A stretch of DNA of 64,000 nucleotides from CAXQZU01 sp964228555. GTDB taxonomy: Bacteria; Planctomycetota; PLA2; JAEUHO01. The notes under the pieces are model-generated. The model was not told the origin of the DNA. It did no database searches and saw only the letters and a program-made list of their open reading frames with translations. This document shows, one piece after another, positions 27,596 to 43,942 of this stretch (its first letter is position 1; each line of letters opens with the position of its first letter). Both the position numbers and the translations under genes were made by a program. The stretch is from positions 62,001-126,000 of the forward strand of contig CAXQZU010000036.1 of the NCBI GenBank assembly GCA_964228555.1, read 5' to 3'.

Positions 27596-28300
27596 ATGAG
27601 CCGACCCGACCAGCCCCTGCCCGAGAGCCTGCGCACGCTGATGGAGGGCCCCGGCGCCCCCGCCAGCCCGCTGGCCTACATCCCCAACCCCACCATCATC
27701 GAGCGCACGGGGCGCGGCGAGCGGGCCTACGACATCTGGAGCCGGCTGCTCGAGGACCGCATCATCTTCCTGGGCACGCCGATCAACGACACGGTGGCCA
27801 ACTTCCTCATCGGCCAGCTGCTCTACCTGCAGAAGGCCGACCGCACGCGCGACGTGCACCTCTACATCAACAGCCCCGGCGGCAGCATCTCCGCGGGCCT
27901 CGCCGTCTACGACACCATCCAGTACATCTCGTGCCCCGTGGAGACGGTGTGCATCGGCATGGCCGCCAGCATGGCCGCCATCCTGCTGGCCGCCGGCGCG
28001 CCGGGCAAGCGCTACGCGCTGCCCAACTCGCGCATCATGATCCACCAGCCGTGGGGCGGCGCCCAGGGCACGGCCGCCGACATCGAGATCCAGGCCGAGG
28101 AGATCCTGCGCGCGCGCGAGATCCTCAACGGCGTGCTCAGCAAGCACACCGGCCGCCCGCTGACGCAGATCGAGCACGACACCGAGCGCGACAAGTACCT
28201 GAGCGCCCAGGAGGCCCGCGAGTACGGGATCATCGACGAGGTCGTGTCCTCGATGAAGAAGGGCACGGCGGGCCCCGCCGCGCCCCTCGTGGGCCGCTAG
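27596..28300 (+). CDS. clpP: ATP-dependent Clp protease proteolytic subunit
   Basis: A 234-residue serine protease subunit that forms the double-heptamer degradation chamber fed by ClpX. The catalytic triad is visible: Ser125 in GMAASMAA, His150 in IMIHQP and Asp199 in [11 protein letters not shown]. The substrate-pocket loop [10 protein letters not shown] is near 92-101. The N-terminus is about 30 residues longer than in E. coli and may be processed. ATG 27596 is supported by CGGAGG 5 nt upstream. clpX follows after a 115-nt gap containing its own hexamer, so the pair can be expressed separately. Confidence 0.95.
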   Translation: MSRPDQPLPESLRTLMEGPGAPASPLAYIPNPTIIERTGRGERAYDIWSRLLEDRIIFLGTPINDTVANFLIGQLLYLQKADRTRDVHLYINSPGGSISAGLAVYDTIQYISCPVETVCIGMAASMAAILLAAGAPGKRYALPNSRIMIHQPWGGAQGTAADIEIQAEEILRAREILNGVLSKHTGRPLTQIEHDTERDKYLSAQEAREYGIIDEVVSSMKKGTAGPAAPLVGR

Positions 28301-28355
28301 GCGGCGCCACCCGCCCGGCCCTGCCCGGCGAGGGGGTCGCACCCGCCGGCGCTGC

Positions 28356-28361
28356 TAGTCT
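28356..28361 (+). promoter_or_regulatory. -10-like hexamer TAGTCT of clpX
   Basis: TAGTCT lies 54 nt before the GTG start at 28416, in the 115-nt clpP-clpX gap. No clear -35 is visible. Confidence 0.4.
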
Positions 28362-28415
28362 TGCCACCCTTGGCGCGGTGCGTGTGCACCGGGCCTGCTT
28401 GCGGAGACCCCACGC

Positions 28416-29711
28416 GTGACGCAGCGCCGCGGACCCGTGGAGAAATGCACCTTCTGCAGCAAGGGGCGCTCGGCGGTCGAGAACCTGATCGCGGGCCCGC
28501 CCGGCATCAACATCTGCAACGAGTGCGTCGAGCTCTGCAACACGATCCTGCTGGAGGAGCTCAAGCGCTCGGGCCGTCCCCCGCGCAAGAAGAAGCGCGA
28601 GCGCCCGGCCGGGGCCGGCCTGCGCGAGGAAGGCGCCCTGCGCACGCCGCGCGAGATCATGGCGCACCTCGACCAGTACGTGGTGGGCCAGGAGCGCGCC
28701 AAGAAGGTCCTCTCGGTGGCGGTCTACAACCACTACCGGCGCGTGTTCCGCGGCACCGAGGGCGAGGTCGAGATCGACAAGAGCAACATCCTGCTGCTGG
28801 GCCCCACGGGCAGCGGCAAGACCCTGCTGGCACGCACGCTGGCGCGCCTGCTGGACGTGCCCTTCGCCATCGCCGACGCCACCACGCTGACCGAGGCCGG
28901 CTACGTGGGCGAGGATGTCGAGAACATCCTGCTCAAGCTGCTGCAGGCCGCCGACTTCAACCGCGAGCGGGCCGAGCTCGGCATCGTCTACATCGACGAG
29001 ATCGACAAGATCAACCGCACCACCCAGAATCCCTCGATCACGCGCGACGTGAGCGGCGAGGGCGTGCAACAGGCGCTGCTCAAGATCATGGAAGGCACGG
29101 TGGCCAACGTGCCGCCGCAGGGGGGCCGCAAGCATCCCGAGCAGCAGTACATCCAGATGGACACGGAGAACATCCTGTTCATCTGCGGCGGCACCTTCTC
29201 GGGCCTCGAGGAGATCATCGCGCGGCGCCTGGGCCGCAGCCTGATCGGCTTCGGCCGCGAGGGCGGGGCGCCCGACCGGGCCGACGTGCTGGAGCGCGCG
29301 CGGGTGCTGCGCCATGCCGAGCCGCACGACCTGATCAACTTCGGCATGATCCCCGAGTTCATCGGGCGCCTGCCGGTGCTGGCCACGCTGGACCCGCTCA
29401 CGAAGGACGACCTCGTCCGCGTCATGACCGAGCCGAAGAACGCGCTCAGCAAGCAGTACCAGGAGCTGTTCGCGATGGACGGCGGCACGCTGGAGTTCGA
29501 GCCCGCTGCGCTGGAAGCGATTGCCGAGAAGGCCATGCAGCGCGAGACCGGCGTGCGCGCCCTGCGCTCGATCTTCGAGGAGCTGGTGCTGGACCAGGTC
29601 TTCGACCTGCCCGAGACCGAGCAGGGCACGGTGTTCCGCATCACGCGGGCTGCCGTCGAGGGCCGCGAGCCGGTGGAGCGCATCGCGCGCCGCCGCAAGA
29701 CGGGCACCTAG
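28416..29711 (+). CDS. clpX: Clp protease ATP-binding subunit ClpX
   Basis: A 431-residue AAA+ unfoldase that recognises, unfolds and threads substrates into ClpP. The N-terminal C4 zinc domain has Cys11, Cys14, Cys34 and Cys37. Walker A is GPTGSGKT near 129-136 and Walker B VYIDEID near 190-196. The ClpP-docking IGF loop is present as LIGFGRE, and the sensor and C-terminal domain follow ([12 protein letters not shown]). GTG 28416 is used because it gives the zinc domain its usual short lead. Length is normal. The rlmN start lies only 6 nt downstream, so the two are probably cotranscribed. Confidence 0.95.
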   Translation: MTQRRGPVEKCTFCSKGRSAVENLIAGPPGINICNECVELCNTILLEELKRSGRPPRKKKRERPAGAGLREEGALRTPREIMAHLDQYVVGQERAKKVLSVAVYNHYRRVFRGTEGEVEIDKSNILLLGPTGSGKTLLARTLARLLDVPFAIADATTLTEAGYVGEDVENILLKLLQAADFNRERAELGIVYIDEIDKINRTTQNPSITRDVSGEGVQQALLKIMEGTVANVPPQGGRKHPEQQYIQMDTENILFICGGTFSGLEEIIARRLGRSLIGFGREGGAPDRADVLERARVLRHAEPHDLINFGMIPEFIGRLPVLATLDPLTKDDLVRVMTEPKNALSKQYQELFAMDGGTLEFEPAALEAIAEKAMQRETGVRALRSIFEELVLDQVFDLPETEQGTVFRITRAAVEGREPVERIARRRKTGT

Positions 29712-29717
29712 GCCGCC

Positions 29718-30806
29718 ATGGACGCGGCCGCCCCTGCAGGGGCCCCCGCCCCCGCCGGGGCGCCGCCCCCCGCGCTGGCGGGACTGTCCTGCGAGGCGCT
29801 CGAGGCGCTGGTGGCCGGGGCGGGCGCGCCGCGCTTCCGGGCCGACCAGCTGTGGCGCGCGCTGTGGCAGCAGGGGGCGGCGTGCTGGGACGACGTGCAC
29901 GTGCTGCCCGCGGCCTTGCGCGAGCAGCTGGCCGCGCGCGTGGCCTTCGCGGCCACCGCGGTCGTGGAGCGGCAGGATGCGGCCGATGGCACCACCAAGT
30001 GGCTGCTGGGCCTGCACGACGGCAAGCGCATCGAGACGGTGCTGATCCCCGACGACGGGCGGGCCACGGTGTGCGTGTCCACGCAGGTGGGCTGCCCCAT
30101 CGGCTGCACCTTCTGCGCCTCCGGCGTGGCCGGCGTGCTGCGCAACCTCTCGGTGGCCGAGATCGCCGAGCAGGTCCTGCACGTGCAGCGCCACCTCGGG
30201 CGGCGGCCCAGCCACGTGGTGGTGATGGGCATGGGCGAGCCACTGCTCAACCTCGAGGCGCTGGCCCCCGCCATCCGGCTGTGGACCGACGCGCGCGGGA
30301 TGGCCTTCTCGCCGCGGCGCATCACGGTGAGCACCGCGGCCACGCCGGCAGGCATCGACCGGCTGGCCGCCGAGGGGCTGGGCGTGCAGCTGGCCGTCTC
30401 GCTGCACGGGCCCGACGACGCGGTGCGCCGGCGCCTCGTGCCCGGCAGCCCCGAGGGCCGCGTCCGGGGCCTGGTGGACGCCGCTGCGCGCTATGCGCGC
30501 GACACGGGACGCGACGCCACCGCGGAGTACGTGCTGATCGCCGGCCAGAACGACGCTCCCGAGCACGCCGAGTCCCTGGCTGGCGCGTTGCGCGGACGGC
30601 ACGTGCACGTCAACCTGATCCCGCTCAACCCGGTCGCGCACCGGCCGGAGCTCTCCGCGCCCGCCGCGCCCGTGGCGCGCGCCTTCGTGGAGGTGCTGCG
30701 CGCGCATGGCGTGTCGGCCACCCTGCGCACCCGCCGTGGCGACGACATCGCCGCCGCCTGCGGCCAGCTGGCGCTGGAGCGCGCGCTGGGCGGCAACCCG
30801 CGCTAG
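29718..30806 (+). CDS. rlmN: Dual-specificity 23S rRNA/tRNA adenine-C2 methyltransferase
   Basis: A 362-residue radical SAM enzyme that methylates A2503 of 23S rRNA and A37 of some tRNAs. The [4Fe-4S] motif CPIGCTFC uses Cys126, Cys130 and Cys133. GMGEPLLNL and the SAM-binding segments ITVSTAATPAGI and AVSLHGPDD follow. The methyl-carrying cysteine near the C-terminus is the Cys in AACGQL, about residue 348. The first 20 residues are an Ala/Pro-rich tail. ATG 29718 lies 6 nt after clpX. RlmN rather than Cfr is favoured because it stands in a housekeeping operon. Confidence 0.92.
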   Translation: MDAAAPAGAPAPAGAPPPALAGLSCEALEALVAGAGAPRFRADQLWRALWQQGAACWDDVHVLPAALREQLAARVAFAATAVVERQDAADGTTKWLLGLHDGKRIETVLIPDDGRATVCVSTQVGCPIGCTFCASGVAGVLRNLSVAEIAEQVLHVQRHLGRRPSHVVVMGMGEPLLNLEALAPAIRLWTDARGMAFSPRRITVSTAATPAGIDRLAAEGLGVQLAVSLHGPDDAVRRRLVPGSPEGRVRGLVDAAARYARDTGRDATAEYVLIAGQNDAPEHAESLAGALRGRHVHVNLIPLNPVAHRPELSAPAAPVARAFVEVLRAHGVSATLRTRRGDDIAAACGQLALERALGGNPR

Positions 30807-30856
30807 CAGGCCCGCCCGGGGTGGCCTTGGAGCCCCCGGCGCGGCATGATGCGCGC

Positions 30857-31216
30857 ATGAGCCCGGGCCCCACGCCGCCCACGCCCCCCACGCCCGCCGG
30901 GACAGCCCCGGTCGCAGCGCCCACGATCGACGCGGCGCTGGTGCGTCGCGTGGCCGCCCTGGCGCGGCTGGAGGTGGACGAGGCGCGGCTGCCCGCCCTC
31001 ACCGAGCAGTTCCGCCGCATCCTCGACCTCGTGGGCGCGGTGGCTGCCATCGAGGTGCCGCCCGCCGCCGGCGCGCTGCTGCCGCCCGCCTCGCTGGAGC
31101 AGCTGCGGCCCGACGAGCCCGGCCCCACGCTGGGCCGGCGCGAGGTCTCCCGCAACGCGCCCGCCCACGACGGCGCCTTCCTCGTGGTGCCCCGCTTCCG
31201 CGGCGACGAGGACTAG
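30857..31216 (+). CDS. gatC: Asp/Glu-tRNA amidotransferase subunit C
   Basis: A 119-residue small subunit that stabilises GatA and bridges it to GatB in the complex that amidates Asp-tRNA(Asn) and Glu-tRNA(Gln). After a Pro/Thr-rich tail of about 20 residues comes VRRVAALARLEVDEARLPAL, the typical first helix region, then EQFRRILDLVGAVAAIEV, and the conserved end APAHDGAFLVVPRF. The stop at 31214-31216 is followed without a gap by the gatA start. It lies 50 nt behind rlmN. Confidence 0.9.
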   Translation: MSPGPTPPTPPTPAGTAPVAAPTIDAALVRRVAALARLEVDEARLPALTEQFRRILDLVGAVAAIEVPPAAGALLPPASLEQLRPDEPGPTLGRREVSRNAPAHDGAFLVVPRFRGDED

Positions 31217-32694
31217 GTGGCCCACGCCCTCGACCTCCCCGTGGCCGAGATGGCCCGCCGCGTGCGCGACCCGCGCGACCCGCTCACCGCGCGCGTGCTG
31301 GTGGACGAGTCCTTGCGCCGCATCGAGGCCCTCGACGGGCGGGTGAAGGCCTTCCTGCACGTCGCCCCGGACCTCGCGCGCGCCCAGGCCGGCGCCGTGG
31401 ACGCCGCCGTCACGGCGGGCCGCGACCCGGGCCCGCTGGCCGGCGTGCCGCTGGCGGTCAAGGACAACCTCGAGGTGGCCGGCCTGCCGCTGACCTGTGC
31501 CTCGCGCATGCTCGCGGGCTACGTGGCGCCGCGCGACGCCACGGCCGTGGCACGCGCCGTGGCCGCCGGCTGCTGCGTGGTGGGCAAGGCCAACCTCGAC
31601 GAGTTCGCGATGGGCTCCTCCACCGAGAACTCGGCCTTCGGGCCCACGCGCAACCCCCATGACCTGGCACGCGTGCCCGGCGGATCCTCGGGCGGCAGTG
31701 CCGCCGCGGTGGCGGCGCGCATGGTGCCGCTGGCGCTGGGCAGCGACACGGGCGGCAGCATCCGGCAGCCCGCCGCGCTCACGGGCCTCGTGGGCTTCAA
31801 GCCCTCCTACGGCCGCGTCTCGCGCAGCGGCCTGGTGGCGTTCGCCTCCAGCCTCGACCAGGTGGGCCCGCTGGCCCGCAGCGTGGAGGACGCCGCGCTG
31901 CTCTTCCGCGCGATGCGCGGCCACGACGCACTGGATGCCACCACCCGCCGGGACGTGGAGGCAGCGTGCCCCCTGCCCTCGCTGGCGGGGCTGCGCGTGG
32001 GACGCGTGGCCGAGCTCGAGCTGGGCGAGCGGCCCGACGCGGGCACGGCTGCCGCGCTGGCGCGCGCGCGCGCCGCGCTGGCCGGCGCCGGCGCGCACGA
32101 GGTGGAGCTCTCCATCCCGCTGGCAGGCGCCGCCGGGCTGCCCATCTACTACATCGTGGCGCCCGCCGAGGCCTCGTCGAACCTGGCGCGCTTCGACGGC
32201 ATCCGCTACGGCCTGCGCGTCCCGGGCGAGGGCCTCGAGGGGCTGTACGCCGCCACGCGCGGGCAGGGCTTCGGTGCCGAGGTGCAGCGACGCATCCTCG
32301 TGGGCACCTTCGTGCTCTCGGCCGGCTACGCCGACGCCTACTACAAGCGCGCGATGGCCGCTCGGCAGGCGCTGGCCGCCGCGCTGGAGCAGGCCTTCAC
32401 GCAGGCCGACGTGCTGCTGACGGCGACCACCCCCACGCCCGCCTTCCGGCTGGGCGAGAAGGCCTCCGACCCGCTGGCCATGTACCTGTGCGACGCGCTC
32501 ACGGTGCCGGCCAACCTCGCCGGCGTGCCGGCGATCTCGCTGCCGGCCGGGGTGGACGCCCAAGGCCTCCCCATCGGCCTGCAGCTGTGGGCCCGCGCGG
32601 GCGCCGACGAGGCGCTGCTGGCCGCGGCGGCGGCCGTGGAGCGCCTGCTGGCCACGCCGTCCCCGCTGCCGGCGCTGGCGCGCGAGGTGGGCGC

Positions 32695-32698
<4 letters not shown>
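31217..32698 (+). CDS. gatA: Asp/Glu-tRNA amidotransferase subunit A
   Basis: A 493-residue glutaminase subunit of the amidase-signature family; it releases ammonia from glutamine for GatB. The Ser-cisSer-Lys triad is visible: Lys82 in LAVKDN, Ser157 in PGGSSGGS and Ser181 in SDTGGSIRQP. The GTG start at 31217 directly follows the gatC stop, indicating translational coupling. The end overlaps gatB by an ATGA. The complex implies that the host makes Asn-tRNA and/or Gln-tRNA by the indirect route. Confidence 0.95.
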
Positions 32699-34164
<1,466 letters not shown>

Positions 34165-34184
34165 CCCGCGAGGGCCCCGGCGCA

Positions 34185-34213
34185 CCCGGGCCACCGAGGG
34201 AGGCTGGCCCGGG
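34185..34213 (+). terminator. Hairpin terminator after gatCAB
   Basis: CCCGGGCCA, an 11-nt loop, TGGCCCGGG: a perfect 9-bp stem 21 nt after the gatB stop. No T tract. It separates gatCAB from the next gene, which has its own TATGCT. Confidence 0.55.
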
Positions 34214-34238
34214 CAGGCGGGCGCGCCGCTCCCGGCCC

Positions 34239-34244
34239 TATGCT
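34239..34244 (+). promoter_or_regulatory. -10-like hexamer TATGCT
   Basis: TATGCT lies 24 nt before ATG 34269. A GCGAGGAG Shine-Dalgarno sits between them. Confidence 0.5.
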
Positions 34245-34268
34245 GGCGCCTCTCGCGAGGAGTGCCCC

Positions 34269-35891
34269 ATGAGCGCCCTGTGCATGCCGCCGTCCCGTGC
34301 CCTCCCGACCCTGGCCCTGCTGGCCCTCAGCCTGCTGGGCCTGCGCGGCGCCCCGCTGGCAGCCGAGCCGCCGGCGGCCGCCAAGCCGGGCGACACGATC
34401 GGCTGGGTGCAGCCCGTGACGGCCGCCTACGAGGCCGCGGCGCGCGAGAAGAAGCCGCTGATGATCTGCATCAACAGCGAGCGCGTGGACGGGGGCCGGG
34501 TCGAGGCCGCGGCCAAGGAGCTGCGCGAGGCCACCTACAAGGACCCCGCGGTGGTGACCCGCTCGCGCGAGTTCGTGTGCTGCTTCCTCACCTCGGGCGG
34601 CTCCTCGGACGACTTCGGCGAGCTGCGCGCGCGCTACCAGATCGAGGGCCTGATCGTCTCGCCCCAGCACATCTTCGCCTTCCCCGACGGCACGCTGATC
34701 GGGCGCCACGAGTACTGGCCGCACGGCACGGGCGAGCGCTCGGTGAAGGCGCTGCTGGGCCTGATGGACGGTGCGCTGGCGCGCGTGAAGGCGCAGGCCG
34801 GCCTGCCGCCCACGCCTCCCACGCCGGCGCCGGGCGCCACGCCCGAGGCGGCCCCGCTGCCGGCCCCGGGCGGCGGCGACGCGGCCACGGTCCAGCAGCA
34901 GCTGCTGCTGGCCGTGGCGGAGGGTCCCGCCGAGCGACGCAAGGAGGCCCTGCGCCGGCTGCTGTTCGAGGACAAGGACGGCACGAACCTGCAGGCCCTG
35001 CTGGGCCTGTGGCCGCAGCTGGTGGCTGCCAAGGACGTGGCGGCGCAGGTGGACGTGGTGCGAGCGCTGGGCCGCCCGGGGCTGGTGGCCGCCACGCCGC
35101 TGCTGGGCGAGGCCCTGGAGGCCAAGGACGTCGAGTTGCGGGCCAACGCGGCCGTGAGCCTCGAGTACGTGGGCGACCCGGCCGCCGCGGACGCGCTCAA
35201 GGGCCGGCTGGACCGCGAGAAGGACGAGCTGGTCCTCTGCCACGTGATGCGCGCGCTGGGCCGCTGCGCCGCCGCCGACCCCGAGAAGGGCGGTCGCTCC
35301 TCCGCCCGCTCGGCGCTGGACAAGCGCGTGGCCTCCAGCAAGACCGAGGCGCTCTCGTGCGCCGCCACCATCGGGCTGGCCTACTTCGACAAGGACCCGG
35401 CCGCGGCCCGGGCGCTGGAAGAGCACCTGCAGAAGGTGGGCGTGCCCGCCTTCGGCCGCCGTGGCGGCCAGGGCGCCAACACGCAGAAGCGCACCTACCT
35501 CGCCTGGGCGCTGGCCGAGGTCGGTGACCCCAAGAGCAGCGAGTTCATGCGCAAGAAGATGCTGCCTGCGATGGACAACGTGGATGGCGGCTGGCTGGTG
35601 CAGGGCATCCGCACCTTCTACGACGCGGTGGCGGACGTGTGCGAGGGCAAGGCCGAGCAGATGGCCACCGTCGAGGGCGGCGTGCAGTTCGTGATCCGCG
35701 GCGCCGAGACGCCGCTGAAGGACGATGCCCGCCGCGGCCGCGACGACGCCGGCTTCACGCCGCTGGCCGACTGGGACCCGGGTGCGGGCGGCCAGGGCGG
35801 CCCCGGCGGCTTCCCGGGCGGCCTGCCCGGCGGCAACCCGGGCGCGGGCGGCTTCCCGGGCATGCCCGGCGGCCAGGGCGGGCCGCGCTAG
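34269..35891 (+). CDS. Secreted thioredoxin-like protein with HEAT-type repeats
   Basis: A 540-residue protein. Residues 1-32 are a signal peptide (LPTLALLALSLLGLRGAPLAAE). Residues 45-170 resemble a thioredoxin fold of the DUF255/YyaL-like kind (YEAAAREKKPLMICINSE, DPAVVTRSREFVCCFLT, PQHIFAFPDGTLIGRHEY), but no CxxC active site is present; the expected place reads INSERVD. Residues about 210-440 carry HEAT-like helix pairs (ELRANAAVSLEYVGDPAAADALKGRL). The last 50 residues are Gly/Pro/Phe repeats. A redox role is unlikely without the cysteines; protein binding in the periplasm is more plausible. It lies between gatB and orn with its own promoter-like hexamer and a good Shine-Dalgarno. Confidence 0.75.
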   Translation: MSALCMPPSRALPTLALLALSLLGLRGAPLAAEPPAAAKPGDTIGWVQPVTAAYEAAAREKKPLMICINSERVDGGRVEAAAKELREATYKDPAVVTRSREFVCCFLTSGGSSDDFGELRARYQIEGLIVSPQHIFAFPDGTLIGRHEYWPHGTGERSVKALLGLMDGALARVKAQAGLPPTPPTPAPGATPEAAPLPAPGGGDAATVQQQLLLAVAEGPAERRKEALRRLLFEDKDGTNLQALLGLWPQLVAAKDVAAQVDVVRALGRPGLVAATPLLGEALEAKDVELRANAAVSLEYVGDPAAADALKGRLDREKDELVLCHVMRALGRCAAADPEKGGRSSARSALDKRVASSKTEALSCAATIGLAYFDKDPAAARALEEHLQKVGVPAFGRRGGQGANTQKRTYLAWALAEVGDPKSSEFMRKKMLPAMDNVDGGWLVQGIRTFYDAVADVCEGKAEQMATVEGGVQFVIRGAETPLKDDARRGRDDAGFTPLADWDPGAGGQGGPGGFPGGLPGGNPGAGGFPGMPGGQGGPR

Positions 35892-35925
35892 CGGCGAGCG
35901 AGGGGCCGTTGCGGGCCCGTGCCGC

Positions 35926-35931
35926 TACCAT
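35926..35931 (+). promoter_or_regulatory. -10-like hexamer TACCAT of orn
   Basis: TACCAT ends 9 nt before ATG 35941, so the orn transcript would be leaderless or nearly so. No Shine-Dalgarno is seen. Confidence 0.5.
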
Positions 35932-35940
35932 CCGGGCCCC

Positions 35941-36537
<597 letters not shown>

Positions 36538-36567
36538 GGCCGCGGCAGGCGCGCCCTGCTCGCGGCC
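36538..36567. terminator. Bidirectional hairpin between orn and guaA
   Basis: GGCCGCG-GCAGG, loop CGCGC, CCTGC-T-CGCGGCC: 12 paired bases with a single T bulge, starting right after the orn stop. It lies between convergent genes and could end both transcripts. Confidence 0.65.
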
Positions 36568-36586
36568 GGCGGCGGCCGTGGCCGCA

Positions 36587-41614
<5,028 letters not shown>

Positions 41615-41618
<4 letters not shown>

Positions 41619-42487
41619 GCGCGAGCCACCGGCCGGCACAGCCCCAGCGTGGCGAGCACGGCGCCCAGCCGCGCCCCGGCCGGGACCAGTGCGTGGGCCG
41701 CCCCAGCATGCCGGCAGGCGCGCGCCAGTGCCCGCTGGCGGCGCTGCCAGCCCTCGGCGAGCGCCTGCAGCAGGCCCGGCGTGACGTCGATCTCGACGCG
41801 CTCGCCCGTCTCGGCGTCCACCGCCTCCACGGACCGGCCCAGGGGCAGGTCCACGTCGGCGCGGTCCACCATCTGCAGCGCCAGCACCTCGTGGCCCGCG
41901 GCGCGAAGCCGGGCCAGCACCGGCAGCACGGCCGCCCCGTCGTGGAAGTCGGAGAGCACGGCCACCAGCGATCGGCGCAGGCCACTGCCCGGCGGCTGGC
42001 GCTGCAGCGCGGCCCAGCCCGCGGCGCCGCCGCCCGGCGCCTGCTCCAGCGCCTCCAGCAACGAGGCTCGCGCAGCGCGCCCCGCGTGCAGCGAGGGCCG
42101 CGGGCCGCCCACGGGCGGCAGCCAGGCCAGGCGCACGCGCCCCTGCTCCGCGAGCGCCAGCCAGCCCAGCGCGGCCGCGACGCGCCGCGCCTGCTGGGCC
42201 TTGCGCCCGTCCATGGAGGCGCTGCGGTCCACTAGCAGCACCAGCTCGAGGTCGTCCTCGCGCTCGAAGAGCTTCAGCAGCGGCTCGCCCAGCCGCGCGG
42301 CGGCATGCCAGTCCACGTAGCGCGGGTCATCGCCGGCCACGTAGGGCCGGTGCCCCGCGAAGAGCAGTCCGTGCCCGACACGGCCGGAGCGCAGCTCGCC
42401 GGCAGCCGCGCCCAGCAGGCGCCGCCGGGGACGCAGCACCATGCGGCCCAGCAAGGCCAGGTCGTCGGCGGAGAGCAGGCGGCTCAT
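41615..42487 (-). CDS. DUF58 protein
   Basis: A 290-residue protein with the DUF58 hallmark FAGHRPYVAGDDPRYVDW near residues 43-60 and a VWA-like segment LVLLVDRSASMDG near 83-95, where D-x-S-x-S (DRSAS) is a metal-site motif. SLVAVLSDFHDG near 171-182 is the later strand of the fold. No membrane segment is seen. DUF58 proteins are usually encoded between a MoxR AAA+ ATPase and a BatA protein; here the BatA partner follows with ATGA overlap, but the gene before it is DUF4175-like and no moxR is visible in the window. Function is inferred only by family context. Confidence 0.85.
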
Positions 42488-43821
42488 CGCGGGACCGGCT
42501 CCACGAGGCGCCGCAGCACCGCGAAGTAGCGCCGCACGAGGTCTCGATCGGCAGGCGCGATGCGCTCGCGCACCACCGCCTGCTCGGCCACGCGCACAGG
42601 ATCACGCACGGCCTCCTCCAGCGGCTGCGCGGGCGGGCGCTCGAGCGCCGCATCGGGCGCACGCGCGGCCACGACGGCCCGCTCCTTGCGCACGGTGTCG
42701 CCCGGGTTGACGAAGGGCACGATGGCCTCCTCGCGCCCGCCGGCGGGCTGCGGGCTGGGCGCCTGCGGCGATGCGGGCGCGGGCGGCGGCTCGACCGCCT
42801 CGGGCGGCTCGGGAGCAGGGGCCGGAGGCGTGGGCGCCAGCGCGCCCTGCGAGCCGGGCGGCGGGATCTCCACCTCCAGCACGGCGCTGCGCTGGGGCTG
42901 CGTGAAAGGTGGCGCGCTGGGCACCAGGCGCGCCTGCGCACGGTGCACGCCCGGCGTGAGGCGTCCCGACAGCGCCTCGAGCGCACGCAGGTCCACGTCC
43001 AGTGCGCTGGGCGCGAGGGCCGAGCCGGCCGCCACGGCCACCTCGCCCAGCGCAGCCCGTGCCGCCCCAGCCGCGTCCTGCTCGTCCCACAGCAGTTCCA
43101 GCGTTCCCAGCAGCGGGACGCCCGCCGGCAGGGCCTCGGAGAGCTCCAGCCGCACGCGCAGCCACGTGGCTGCGCCGGGCACGCCGCTGCGAGCCGGCTC
43201 CAGCACCACACGCAGGTGACGGCGCAGCCACGCGTCGGCATCGAGCGGACGGGGCGGGCCGGCCTCGCGCCCGGTGTCCTCGCCCGCCGACGGGCGATGG
43301 GCGGGGCCCTCGCCCCGCAGGCCGCCCACGCCCGGCAGCAGCAGCAAGGCGATGAACACGGCGAGGCCCAGCGGGGCGAGCAGGCCTGCGCGGCGCGGCG
43401 TGGACGCGTGCGCGGGCACCTCGGCCGCGAGGCGCGCCGCCACCCCCTGGACCAGCACCCCGGCCAGGGCGCCGCGCACGCGCCCTTGCTCCGCGTCGAG
43501 GGCCGTGGCCACCTCGTCGTGCCCGCCCGGACGCTCATCGAGGCGCCGCGCGAGCACGTGCGCGGGCGGCCGCAGCACGGCACGGCCCAGCAGCACCAGC
43601 CACGGCCGGCTCAGCAGCAACGCCAGCGCCACGCCCAGCACGGCCCAGGGCCTCCCGGCCAGCCCCTCGAGCAGGGGCAGCGGCACGAGCAGGCGGTGCA
43701 GCCCGGCCAGCAGCACGGCCACCGCCACCAGCCCCAGCTGCACTCCGCGCCCCCACGGCAGGGCGCGCGCCCGGGCCTGCGCCCGCGCCAGGCGATCCAG
43801 CTCGGAGGCCACGCTGCTCAC
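42484..43821 (-). CDS. Short DUF4175-like membrane protein
   Basis: A 445-residue protein starting at GTG 43821. Membrane segments lie near residues 27-47 and 57-75, and a third near 147-165. Between the second and third is ARRLDERPGGHDEVATALDAEQ, parallel to the AAVEQRRPGLGDRLASALDFE segment of the protein at 2123-4720. After the third segment come a beta domain (about 190-310), a Pro/Ala-rich linker (320-365) and a C-terminal helix (ADRDLVRRYFAVLRRLVEP). It therefore looks like a shortened paralog of the larger DUF4175-like protein. Overlap with DUF58 (ATGA) shows coupling. A TAGTCT hexamer 6 nt upstream predicts a leaderless transcript for the whole operon. Function unknown. Confidence 0.7.
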   Translation of the reverse strand: MSSVASELDRLARAQARARALPWGRGVQLGLVAVAVLLAGLHRLLVPLPLLEGLAGRPWAVLGVALALLLSRPWLVLLGRAVLRPPAHVLARRLDERPGGHDEVATALDAEQGRVRGALAGVLVQGVAARLAAEVPAHASTPRRAGLLAPLGLAVFIALLLLPGVGGLRGEGPAHRPSAGEDTGREAGPPRPLDADAWLRRHLRVVLEPARSGVPGAATWLRVRLELSEALPAGVPLLGTLELLWDEQDAAGAARAALGEVAVAAGSALAPSALDVDLRALEALSGRLTPGVHRAQARLVPSAPPFTQPQRSAVLEVEIPPPGSQGALAPTPPAPAPEPPEAVEPPPAPASPQAPSPQPAGGREEAIVPFVNPGDTVRKERAVVAARAPDAALERPPAQPLEEAVRDPVRVAEQAVVRERIAPADRDLVRRYFAVLRRLVEPVPR

Positions 43822-43827
43822 CGCGCC

Positions 43828-43833
43828 AGACTA
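43828..43833 (-). promoter_or_regulatory. -10-like hexamer TAGTCT of the DUF58-guaBA operon
   Basis: On the minus strand TAGTCT ends 6 nt before the GTG at 43821. It is the only promoter-like site seen ahead of the five coupled genes that end with guaA. Confidence 0.5.
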
Positions 43834-43942
43834 CCCCGCCTCGTGGGCCGGCCGCCCGGGCCGGCCGGGCGGGCCGGCTGCGCGGGAATCGTGCGGCCCG
43901 CGGGCCCGTCCCGCGGTAGAGCAGGAAGGCAACGAGGCCCCC

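Noticed and set aside
35909..35931. TTGCGG plus TACCAT as a full promoter for orn
   Set aside because: The spacer is only 11 nt, too short for a -35/-10 pair, so only the TACCAT is listed.
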